Positions 1 to 9,107 of a stretch of DNA of 16,165 bases are shown in pieces. The DNA lies in contig SHYI01000011.1 in the NCBI GenBank assembly GCA_009692905.1, forward strand, positions 1 through 16,165. Direction: 5' to 3'. Made by a program: the position numbers and the translations under genes. Each line of letters opens with the position of its first letter. The stretch's first letter is position 1. This stretch comes from Chloroflexota bacterium. GTDB lineage: Bacteria; Chloroflexota; Limnocylindria; Limnocylindrales; Limnocylindraceae. The notes below the pieces were generated by a model, which worked only from the letters and a program-made list of their open reading frames with translations, was not told the origin of the DNA and made no database searches.

Positions 1-296
1 GCGGCGGCGGCGAAGAGTCGATGGTCATCGGTCGACTCAACAAATGAGACAACTGCAGAGGGGCCGCCGCTCGTGAACTTTGCCAACGCTTGGAGGCGTG
101 GATCGCTGCGTCGCATCGCAACCTCTGGCGCGAGGTCTTGCAGTTGATATCCGGTGAGGCCGAGCTCGGGGAAGATCACAAGATCGGCGCCTGCGGCACG
201 AGCCTCAGCGATCTTCGCTTGATGCAGGGCGAAGTTCTGCGCGAGGTCGCCAAGTGCCGGGGCGATTTGCGCGAGGGCGAGCACTCTGCGTCGCAT
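1..296 (-). CDS. Carbon-nitrogen (nitrilase superfamily) hydrolase, N-terminal part
   Basis: This gene runs off the left edge; 98 N-terminal residues are visible. The protein opens with the typical nitrilase-fold strand (MRRRVLALAQIAPALGDLAQ), followed by the AGADLVIFPELGLTGY block. That block carries the catalytic glutamate, Glu44, of the Glu-Lys-Cys triad; the Lys and Cys lie outside the window. The family hydrolyses C-N bonds of amides or nitriles. The GLTGY stretch followed by QDL also resembles the glutaminase domain of glutamine-dependent NAD synthetase, so that remains possible. The ATG at 296 is preceded by AGGGG, which overlaps the stop codon of the upstream solute-binding protein gene (stop, 6 bases, ATG), so translation is probably coupled. 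The superfamily is sure; the substrate is unknown. Confidence 0.85.
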   Translation of the reverse strand, partial: MRRRVLALAQIAPALGDLAQNFALHQAKIAEARAAGADLVIFPELGLTGYQLQDLAPEVAMRRSDPRLQALAKFTSGGPSAVVSFVESTDDHRLFAAA

Positions 297-302
297 CAGC
301 CC

Positions 303-2231
303 CTACTTTTGCAAGTCCCACGTGTGGATCGACCACGCGTATAACGGGCTTTGCACATCTGCTGTTTTCGTCGCCCAGGTAAAGCGGTTCCGAAGCAGTG
401 CGTAGGAGGGATCCCCCCAAAGGAGAAGATACGGCCGCTCGCTCCGTCGGAGCGATTGAATGGTGGCGTAGATACCGACGCGCGAGCTAATGCTCCCAGC
501 TGATACGCCTTGGGCCAGGAGCTGATCGACGCCCGAGCTCGACCAGCAGACGAAGTTCTTCCCAGCCGGTGCCTCTTCGGTTGGGCAGGCGCTGGAGGCG
601 AAGATATCCGAATCATCGGGATCAAGGCCCCACTGCCACGCGCCGAGATAGAGATCAAAGTCGTTTGGGTAGCGCAGCCGTGGCGCGATGTCCGTGGCAA
701 ACGGAAGTTCAGCGACGGCGAGCGAGATGCCGCACTCAGCAACCTGGTCAACGATCAGCTGGGCCGCACGGGTTCGCGCAACCTGGCCCTCCCGAACGAT
801 GATGTCAGCCTCAAGTCGCGTACCGGCGCGAGCGAAGACGCCATCCTCACCTGCGACCCATCCGTCGGCAATGAGCGCGGCGCGTGCACCAGCGACATCG
901 CGCGTGGCCTCTGCTGCGGCGGGATTTTCAGCCGCCCACGAGGTTGGTGCCACGGTGCTGGAGATCTTGATCCCGGTCTCATCTGTTGCGCCAGTGATGA
1001 TTGCTGGCAGGTCGACGCACGAGGCGAGGGCGCGGCGGGTAACGCTGCTGGCGAAGAGGCGCCCTTCGCGTGTATTGAACGCAAGGTAGTTGTAGCCGCG
1101 AAGCGACGCGGTGTGGAGCAGCGTGGCGTCGTCGCTCACGGTCAGGCCAGCAACATCTGCGGCTCGAAGGTCAGGGGCCCAATCAATCGCACCCCCTTGA
1201 AAGGCCTTCAGCACACCGGCGGGCGATGCAAAGACCGTCAGGGTCATCGCCGACATCGGCGGCTCGCCAAGGGCGAATCCCTTGAAGGCGGCGAGCTGTA
1301 CGAAGGTGCCAGGCACGCGCTCGACGAATTCGTATGGCCCAGCGCCAATGGGCGCGCTCTGTACGTCGAGAAGTAGGAACGCTGCGCCGAGTTGCCCTTC
1401 AGTTGGTGCGAGGAGGAGTCCCTCCAGCGCAGCCAGCCGCACGTAGAGCGCACGTGCGTACTGTTCGTCGTCGCGGCTCCCCGTCGGCTCGCCAGCGCTG
1501 CTGAGTTGCGGATAGCCGCGTGGGTCTGGCAGATCGAGGCCAGCGTCGGCAAGGGTGCGCTCCAGCTCGGTGACGCGCGATGCATAGGTGCAGTTTGTCC
1601 CCCCCGAGGCGGCGCATCCACCGCCGTCAATATCGGCGGCAATGTTCTCGCGGGTCAGGGAGACCGCATTGCGATCTGCCGCTTGAACCTTGGCTTGGAG
1701 TCGAGCCAGTGATGCGGTGAGCGTGCCCTTGGGGAGGATTGGGATGGTTAGTCCGCGTGTCTGCCAGGGTGCCCATGGCGAAGTCAAGGTAAAGGTGAGC
1801 GCACCGTCTGCCTCCGCCTCCACAGAGGCCAGGTGGTTCCCGACCACGGCACAAATGTCGCTCACAAGCGGACAGCGCGTTGAGGCTGCAAGTTCATAGG
1901 TAAAGATCACATCGTCGGTGGTGAGTGGCGACCCATCGTGGAAGGTGAGCCCCGAGCGCAGTGTGACGCGCCATTTCGTGCCGCCTGCCGCACTCGAGGC
2001 GTCGCCATCGGCGAGCACCGGGGTTGGCGCGAAGGCGGCATCGGCGCGGTAGAGACCAGCGTGGACCATGGAGCCAACGAGGGCAGAGGCATCGTCGGTA
2101 TAGGCGAGCTCTAGGCCGGCGGGCTCACCGACGATTCCAACCTGCAGGGTGCGACCGGAGATGACCGTGCAGCCAGCGAGCAGGGTTGCCGTTAAGAGAG
2201 CTGCCGCAAGGAACTTTAGGCTCCGATGCAT
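303..2231 (-). CDS. ABC transporter solute-binding lipoprotein, SBP_bac_5 (peptide/nickel) family
   Basis: A 642-residue extracytoplasmic binding protein for an ABC importer of the oligopeptide/dipeptide/nickel type. It begins with a lipoprotein signal peptide: MHR, a hydrophobic core, then the lipobox LLAGC with the lipidated Cys21. The family block W-x-V-T-LRSGLTFHDGSPLTTDDV lies near residues 87-108, and GAGPYEFVE near 297-304. A C-terminal DPDDSDIF segment is also typical. Between ILPKG (about 165) and GAGPY is a stretch of roughly 110 residues that the usual family architecture does not explain. It carries CAASGGTNC (Cys206, Cys214). An ATG lies six bases further upstream at 2237, but it abuts the Shine-Dalgarno sequence; the ATG at 2231 has a 6-base spacing and is preferred. 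No permease or ATPase gene lies in the window. The ligand cannot be told from sequence. Confidence 0.9.
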   Translation of the reverse strand: MHRSLKFLAAALLTATLLAGCTVISGRTLQVGIVGEPAGLELAYTDDASALVGSMVHAGLYRADAAFAPTPVLADGDASSAAGGTKWRVTLRSGLTFHDGSPLTTDDVIFTYELAASTRCPLVSDICAVVGNHLASVEAEADGALTFTLTSPWAPWQTRGLTIPILPKGTLTASLARLQAKVQAADRNAVSLTRENIAADIDGGGCAASGGTNCTYASRVTELERTLADAGLDLPDPRGYPQLSSAGEPTGSRDDEQYARALYVRLAALEGLLLAPTEGQLGAAFLLLDVQSAPIGAGPYEFVERVPGTFVQLAAFKGFALGEPPMSAMTLTVFASPAGVLKAFQGGAIDWAPDLRAADVAGLTVSDDATLLHTASLRGYNYLAFNTREGRLFASSVTRRALASCVDLPAIITGATDETGIKISSTVAPTSWAAENPAAAEATRDVAGARAALIADGWVAGEDGVFARAGTRLEADIIVREGQVARTRAAQLIVDQVAECGISLAVAELPFATDIAPRLRYPNDFDLYLGAWQWGLDPDDSDIFASSACPTEEAPAGKNFVCWSSSGVDQLLAQGVSAGSISSRVGIYATIQSLRRSERPYLLLWGDPSYALLRNRFTWATKTADVQSPLYAWSIHTWDLQK

Positions 2232-2237
2232 CGGCAT

Positions 2238-2244
2238 CTCCCCT
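2238..2244 (-). promoter_or_regulatory. Ribosome-binding site of the solute-binding protein
   Basis: AGGGGAG on the minus strand. It touches the ATG at 2237 directly but lies 6 bases before the ATG at 2231, which is why the second ATG is taken as the start. Confidence 0.6.
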
Positions 2245-2258
2245 CTCGCTCTCTCGTG

Positions 2259-2276
2259 GATCGGCGGGTGCCGATC
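2259..2276 (-). repeat. Perfect inverted repeat in the leader of the solute-binding protein gene
   Basis: GATCGGC and GCCGATC form a perfect 7-bp stem with a 4-base loop (ACCC in the transcript). It lies about 15 bases upstream of the Shine-Dalgarno sequence. No T-run follows it on the minus strand, so it does not look like an intrinsic terminator of the Nudix gene. It could be a leader stem-loop or an operator; the sequence does not say which. Confidence 0.5.
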
Positions 2277-2339
2277 TCCCCACAGGATAAGGGTTTGCCG
2301 TGCACTTTTGTGGCGGAGCGACCCGCCCGCACGAATCGC

Positions 2340-2774
2340 CTATGCAGCGAGGGCCGCGTAGGCGCGCTCAACGAGGCCGCACTCTGTCTGGAAGTCCAGG
2401 AGGGCAATCGCCTCATCCATCGGCACCCAGCGCACCTCGTCGAACTCTTTATCCCACTGATCGAACGAACCGCCGATCGCTTCCATCAGGTAGTAGTGCA
2501 CCGTTTTGTCGATGCGCTCCCCGCCGCGCGTAAACGAGTAGTGAATGGCATCAAAATACGAGAGGATCTGCACCTCAAGGCCCGTCTCTTCGCGCACCTC
2601 GCGAAGCGCCGTCTCCTCTCGAGTCTCACCCTCTTCAGGGGTCCCCTTCGGAAGTGACCAGATGAAGCCGTCGCGCTCTCGACGACGGCGTCCAATCACG
2701 ATCTCTGGTCGGCCACCGACACCTCGAATGACGAGGCCCCCAGCCGACATTGCGCTGCGGCGTGTTGCTCCCAT
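2340..2774 (-). CDS. Nudix hydrolase
   Basis: A 144-residue single-domain Nudix protein. It carries a perfect Nudix box G-x5-E-x7-REUxEExGU beginning at the KGTPEEGE segment (about residue 44 from this start) and ending REVREETGL. This box binds Mg2+ and places the catalytic glutamates. The family cleaves nucleoside diphosphates linked to another moiety; the substrate cannot be predicted here. The WSLPKG lead-in and the HYYLME and EFDEVRWVPMDEA segments are typical of the MutT/Ap4A-hydrolase-like group. An in-frame GTG lies upstream at 2789, but the ATG at 2774 has GAGGGAG six bases in front and is chosen. It is divergent from aconitase. The solute-binding protein gene follows about 110 bases downstream on the same strand. 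Confidence 0.92.
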   Translation of the reverse strand: MGATRRSAMSAGGLVIRGVGGRPEIVIGRRRRERDGFIWSLPKGTPEEGETREETALREVREETGLEVQILSYFDAIHYSFTRGGERIDKTVHYYLMEAIGGSFDQWDKEFDEVRWVPMDEAIALLDFQTECGLVERAYAALAA

Positions 2775-2938
2775 GCGCTGCTCCCTCACCTTACCGATGG
2801 ACGGGCGGCCGGGGCCGTACCCGCAATTGAGCCGATGGTAGCCCCCGCAGCGGCGGCGCGCTGCTCAGGCGCGGGGCGCTACCCTAGGGGCACGCGTGGC
2901 GACGCAGCAGCGGCCGCGCACAACAGAGGGGAGGGGCC
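2775..2938. other. Divergent intergenic region between the Nudix hydrolase and aconitase genes
   Basis: This is the longest gene-free stretch of the window, about 164 bases and very GC-rich. It must hold the aconitase promoter and probably the Nudix promoter. No convincing -35/-10 pair was seen. TACCCT, in GCTACCCTAGGGG near 2880, is only a weak -10 candidate for aconitase. AGAGGGGAGGGG at 2925-2936 is the purine-rich ribosome-binding region for the aconitase GTG start. Confidence 0.5.
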
Positions 2939-5635
<2,697 letters not shown>

Positions 5636-5638
5636 CTG

Positions 5639-6652
5639 CTACTCAAATTGTCCGATCACATCCACGAGCAGGTCGGCAAAGCGAGCAGAGTCAACCCCTA
5701 CGGCAACATCGACTGAGGCGGCACGTCCGCGATCACGTAGTCGATCAGGGAACCAGTCGACCACTGTCCTGCCACGCTGCAGATCAGCGAGCTCAATATC
5801 TACGGCGGCGTGCACTACGGCAACGAGTTCAGGGTCCACCAGGTGCGCCACTGCGACCGCATCGTGGATCGCGCAGTAATCCCATCCATAACGCTCTTGA
5901 TAAAACACCTCAAAAAAGCCAAGCAGATCAGAGAAGATGCGTCCTGCTCGGTTGCCAGTCGCCTCAAGGCGTGCCCGCTCAGCGGCCCCCATCTTGGCAA
6001 GATGCGTCGCATCAAGGCCGACCATGGTGATCGGGATCCCGCTTGCGAATACGACAGCGGCAGCATCTGGATCAACGTAGACGTTGAACTCTGCCGCGCT
6101 CGTAACGTTTCCTTCGCCGACCGCCCCACCCATCCACGAGATGTGCGAAACCTTCGAGATCAACTCGGGGTGCGCCTGGATGAATAGCGCGATATTCGTA
6201 AGTGGCCCGAGCGGCGCTAGGACGACCGGCTCTGGTGAGGCGGCAAGGAGCGTTGCGATCAGGTCGACTGCGCCAGCTTCGTGCACGCGGCCTGCAGGTT
6301 CTGGAAGGTCTGCCCCCTCAAGGCCCGACTCCCCGTGAACGTACGCCGCGGTAAAGAGTGGTCGCACCAGCGGCACGGCAGCACCGGCCGCCACAGGCAT
6401 ATCGTGGGCGCCCAACAACGCGAGTACCCGCCGAGTATTCAGGAAGGTGTTCGGCAGCGTTGAGTTCCCCGCAACGACCGTGACGCCAAGCAGATTCAGT
6501 TCAGGTCGCGCGATAGCGATCGCGATGGCCATTGCATCATCGTGCCCTGGGTCGCAATCGATGATGAGGGGAAGAGGTTTGGAACGAGTGCCGAGCGGCG
6601 CGCGACGCGGCGAGTCCGGATACGGTGTTGAGAGTGGCATTGGATTCGGCAT
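5639..6652 (-). CDS. Inosine-uridine preferring nucleoside hydrolase family protein
   Basis: Hydrolyses the N-glycosidic bond of nucleosides for base salvage. The N-terminal metal-binding signature IIDCDPGHDDAMA (Asp32, Asp34, Asp38, Asp39) chelates the active-site Ca2+. Further family blocks are MGGAVGEGNVTSAAEFNVYV and the C-terminal HDAVAVAHLVDP with the conserved His-Asp pair. The length of 337 residues is typical (300-350). The frame is open further upstream to 6721, but that part is the tRNA gene read in translation. The ATG at 6652 is taken here. A GTG at 6664, six bases after a TATAGT hexamer, or the ATG at 6640 are alternatives. None has a good Shine-Dalgarno sequence, so a leaderless start is possible. 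The gene converges on aconitase with three bases between the stop codons. Base preference is unknown. Confidence 0.92.
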   Translation of the reverse strand: MPNPMPLSTPYPDSPRRAPLGTRSKPLPLIIDCDPGHDDAMAIAIAIARPELNLLGVTVVAGNSTLPNTFLNTRRVLALLGAHDMPVAAGAAVPLVRPLFTAAYVHGESGLEGADLPEPAGRVHEAGAVDLIATLLAASPEPVVLAPLGPLTNIALFIQAHPELISKVSHISWMGGAVGEGNVTSAAEFNVYVDPDAAAVVFASGIPITMVGLDATHLAKMGAAERARLEATGNRAGRIFSDLLGFFEVFYQERYGWDYCAIHDAVAVAHLVDPELVAVVHAAVDIELADLQRGRTVVDWFPDRLRDRGRAASVDVAVGVDSARFADLLVDVIGQFE

Positions 6653-6670
6653 TAGTGGGCTCACGCGCGG

Positions 6671-6676
6671 ACTATA
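6671..6676 (-). promoter_or_regulatory. Possible -10 element for the nucleoside hydrolase gene
   Basis: TATAGT on the minus strand, just past the tRNA 3' end. It lies 6 bases before an in-frame GTG and 18 before the ATG at 6652. No recognisable -35 is present; the -35 position falls inside the tRNA. Confidence 0.3.
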
Positions 6677-6685
6677 CAACCTAGG

Positions 6686-6762
<77 letters not shown>

Positions 6763-6772
6763 TCGGGCGCAG

Positions 6773-6778
6773 ATTCTA
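6773..6778 (-). promoter_or_regulatory. Possible -10 element for tRNA-Val
   Basis: TAGAAT on the minus strand is one base away from the TATAAT consensus. It ends 10 bases before the mature tRNA 5' end, a normal distance for a short 5' leader. No clear -35 was found 16-18 bases upstream. Confidence 0.35.
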
Positions 6779-6784
6779 CTAGGT

Positions 6785-7039
6785 TCAGCCCGCTAATCCC
6801 CTGAGGATGAAGTTCTCGAGCAGGTTCAGCACGATCATCGTGACGAGCGGCGACCAGTCCACGCCACCGAACGTTGGCAGGATGCGCCGGGCTGGCGCGA
6901 GGATCGGCTCGCTCATGTCGTAGATGATGCGCGAGATCCGATAGTTCCCGGAGGGATCAAACCAAGAGAGGAGCACGCGCCCCAGAATCACCCACCAAAG
7001 GGTCTGAAAGATAAGGCCAATGATCTCTGACGTACTCAT
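6785..7039 (-). CDS. yggT: YggT family membrane protein
   Basis: An 84-residue integral membrane protein with two hydrophobic segments, about residues 5-26 (LIFQTLWWVILGRVLLSWF) and 61-82 (SPLVTMIVLNLLENFILRGL). They flank the family's conserved loop with ILAPARRILPTFGGVDWSPL. YggT (YlmG) proteins sit next to yggS in very many bacteria. They are linked to osmotic tolerance and to division or nucleoid organisation, but their molecular role is unsettled. The start ATG lies 9 bases after the yggS stop. The upstream TAGG is only a weak Shine-Dalgarno, so coupling to yggS is likely. The gene is full length and normal in size. Confidence 0.9.
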   Translation of the reverse strand: MSTSEIIGLIFQTLWWVILGRVLLSWFDPSGNYRISRIIYDMSEPILAPARRILPTFGGVDWSPLVTMIVLNLLENFILRGLAG

Positions 7040-7048
7040 GTCTATAGC

Positions 7049-7753
7049 CTACCCGCGCGGCCCAAAGAGCGCGCTCCCCACCCGCACCTCGGTGGAGCCC
7101 TCACTGATCGCCACCTCGAAGTCGCCGCTCATCCCCGCGGAGCGCAGCGGCCCGAGACCAAGGCCGAGGGCCTTCGCATCAGCGTCGACTTCTGCTGCAA
7201 GTGTTCGGAACTGGGCGAAGGTTGGGCGTGCCGCTTCCCCACCGTCGGTGAGCCTCCCCACCGTGAAGAGCCCGGCCAAGGTGATTGGGGCGCCTTTAAC
7301 GATTGCGGCGATGGCGGGGAGCGCCGCGCGCAGGCCCTCGGGCGTGAAGCCCGACTTGGCCGGATCTTCGTCTACGTTCACCTGAAGTGCGATCTCAATC
7401 GGTTTGGCTCGCTCGGTGGCGAGTGCGGCGATGCGACCTAACAGGTCAACGCTCCCCACCGTGGCGATGCGGTCCGCAACCTCTAGCGCGCGTCGCGCCT
7501 TGTTGGACTGCAGCGGGCCGATCAGGGCCCACGTGAGGTTCGCCGTGGGTCGCAGAGCGGCCACGGCGGCTCGCTTCGCTTCGAGCTCTTGCACGCGGTT
7601 CTCACCGAAGAGGGTGCATCCAGCGTCTACGACAACCGCGATCTGCTCAGCGGCCACACCCTTCGTGACCACCATGAGTTCGGCGGGGCCGGCGGCGCGC
7701 ACGCGCACTAATAGCTCGCGATAGCGGGTGGTGAGATCGGCGCCGCTCAGCAT
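7049..7753 (-). CDS. yggS: Pyridoxal phosphate homeostasis protein (YggS/PLPBP family)
   Basis: A 234-residue PLP-binding protein with the alanine-racemase-like barrel fold. The family buffers PLP and affects amino-acid pools; no catalysis is established. The PLP lysine is Lys31 in MVVTKG. FGENRVQE follows at 49-56, and GMSGDFEVAISEGSTEVRVG near the C-terminus is the phosphate-binding signature. The segment usually written W-H-x-IG-x-LQ-x-NK reads WALIGPLQSNK here, so the histidine is replaced. The gene follows ftsZ after a 22-base spacer that is almost entirely a hairpin. The Shine-Dalgarno-like G-run lies inside that stem, so translation may be damped or regulated. Also known as ylmE in Gram-positive bacteria. 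Confidence 0.93.
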   Translation of the reverse strand: MLSGADLTTRYRELLVRVRAAGPAELMVVTKGVAAEQIAVVVDAGCTLFGENRVQELEAKRAAVAALRPTANLTWALIGPLQSNKARRALEVADRIATVGSVDLLGRIAALATERAKPIEIALQVNVDEDPAKSGFTPEGLRAALPAIAAIVKGAPITLAGLFTVGRLTDGGEAARPTFAQFRTLAAEVDADAKALGLGLGPLRSAGMSGDFEVAISEGSTEVRVGSALFGPRG

Positions 7754-7756
7754 CGC

Positions 7757-7772
7757 CTGGGGTTACCCCCAG
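7757..7772 (-). repeat. Perfect 6-bp hairpin with GNRA (GUAA) loop between ftsZ and yggS
   Basis: The minus-strand transcript reads CTGGGG-GTAA-CCCCAG, a perfect 6-bp stem closed by a GNRA-type tetraloop. It ends 3 bases before the yggS ATG and starts 3 bases after the ftsZ stop. There is no U-run, so a simple intrinsic terminator is unlikely. It covers the only G-rich ribosome-binding sequence for yggS. Confidence 0.6.
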
Positions 7773-7775
7773 CAA

Positions 7776-8987
7776 CTAGGAGATGCGGTTGCGCGGACGC
7801 AGGAAGGCTGGGATATCGAGATCGCTTAAGTCGACCTCTTCTGGCTGCGGAGCGACTGGCAGAGGTGCCTGGTCGGCCTCGTCACGGCCAACTGGGGTCA
7901 ACTCAGGTGTGGGGGTGTAGGTGAGGCTCCCCGTCGGAGCCTCCTGCACGGCGACGCCATCGTCACGCAGGCTCCATGCGCCACTATCGGTCGCTCGGTA
8001 TGGGGCGCGTGGGCTGGAGGTCGAACCCTGTCGATCCGCTGAGAAGCCGGTGGCAATCACGGTGATCTGAATCTCATCGCCGAGCGACTCGTCGAGCGAG
8101 GTGCCGAAGATGATATTCGCCTCGTCGTCTGCGCGCGCGGTGATGTGGTTGATCGCCTCGTTGACTTCGTGCAACGTCACGGTGGCCGAAGCGGCGACGT
8201 TGATCAGCACGCCTGTAGCGCCCTGGATATCGACCTCGAGGAGTGGTGAGGCAATCGCGATCTCGGCTGCGGAGGTTGCACGGTTCTCGCCACTGGCGCG
8301 ACCGATCCCCATCAGGGCGGAGCCAGCATCGCGCATGATTGAGCGCACGTCAGCGAAGTCGAGGTTGATGATGCCAGGCACCGTGATGACATCGCTGACG
8401 CCCTTGACCGCCTGGCGGAGTACGTCATCGGCGATGCGGAACGAATCCTCCATCGAAGTCTGTCGGCTCACGACACTCAGGAGTCGCTCATTTGGAATAA
8501 CGATGAGGGTGTCGACATGCTTGCGCAGCTCGTTGGCAGCAGCCTCAGCTACCGCCGCGCGTCGCTTCCCCTCAAAGACGAACGGCTTGGTGACGATGCC
8601 GATGGTGAGGGCGCCCATCTCCTTGGCGATCTTCGCAACGACAGGGGCCGCGCCCGAGCCGGTGCCGCCACCCATGCCAGCGGTCACAAAGACGAGGTCG
8701 GAGCCCTCAAGGGCGGCGCGCAGATTTTCGATATCTTCCTGGGCGGCGCGCTCACCCACGGCAGAGTCACCGCCGGCGCCGAGGCCGCGAGAGATCCCGT
8801 CACCAATGCGGATGCGGGTTGGGGCGTGGGACTTCACCAACGCCTGGGCATCGGTATTCACGGCGATGAATTCCACGCCGAGCAGCTCGGCGCGAATCAT
8901 GCGGTTGACGGCGTTGGACCCTGCGCCGCCGACACCGACGACGCGAATGAGCGCGAAATTCTCAGTTTGCGCTGCCATCGACTCCAT
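7776..8987 (-). CDS. ftsZ: Cell division GTPase FtsZ
   Basis: The tubulin homologue that polymerises into the cytokinetic ring; 403 residues, a usual length. The N-terminal GTPase core shows VVGVGGAGSNAVNRMI at 17-31, the tubulin signature GGGTGSG at 106-112, and the T7 loop NLDFADV at 208-214 whose Asp210 completes the GTPase site of the next subunit. A variable acidic and proline-rich linker (about 325-388) follows. The conserved C-terminal peptide DIPAFLRPR, which binds FtsA and other tethers, closes the protein. Two starts are possible, ATG 8987 and ATG 8978. GGAGG lies 2 bases before the first and 11 before the second, so neither spacing is ideal. The gene follows ftsA after a 120-base spacer with a GC-rich hairpin. 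Confidence 0.98.
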   Translation of the reverse strand: MESMAAQTENFALIRVVGVGGAGSNAVNRMIRAELLGVEFIAVNTDAQALVKSHAPTRIRIGDGISRGLGAGGDSAVGERAAQEDIENLRAALEGSDLVFVTAGMGGGTGSGAAPVVAKIAKEMGALTIGIVTKPFVFEGKRRAAVAEAAANELRKHVDTLIVIPNERLLSVVSRQTSMEDSFRIADDVLRQAVKGVSDVITVPGIINLDFADVRSIMRDAGSALMGIGRASGENRATSAAEIAIASPLLEVDIQGATGVLINVAASATVTLHEVNEAINHITARADDEANIIFGTSLDESLGDEIQITVIATGFSADRQGSTSSPRAPYRATDSGAWSLRDDGVAVQEAPTGSLTYTPTPELTPVGRDEADQAPLPVAPQPEEVDLSDLDIPAFLRPRNRIS

Positions 8988-9080
8988 GCCCTCCGGACCT
9001 GTTGCCTCGACTCTGCGCCGCCCGGGGCTAGCCCCGTTTAGACGACGCCCTCCCGTCGATCCCGCGAAGTGTAGCAGCGC

Positions 9081-9102
9081 CCCGCCCGCAGTTCGCGGCG
9101 GG
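9081..9102 (-). repeat. GC-rich hairpin in the ftsA-ftsZ spacer
   Basis: CCCGCCGC and GCGGGCGGG pair as an 8-bp stem with one bulged G and a 5-base loop (GAACT on the minus strand). It starts 5 bases after the ftsA stop. No U-run follows, so it could be an RNA-processing or stability element rather than a terminator. It could adjust the FtsA:FtsZ ratio; that role is inferred. Confidence 0.45.
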
Positions 9103-9107
9103 TTGGG

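Noticed and set aside
510..1376. Plus-strand open frame of 288 codons opposite the solute-binding protein gene
   Set aside because: It is the shadow of the lipoprotein gene on the other strand, with no motif and no promoter or ribosome-binding site.
2259..2276. Rho-independent terminator for the Nudix gene
   Set aside because: The stem is good, but no T-run follows on the minus strand.
2775..2789. GTG start at 2789 for the Nudix hydrolase
   Set aside because: The ATG at 2774 has a well-spaced GAGGGAG. The GTG lies within that purine-rich region and has only a weak site of its own.
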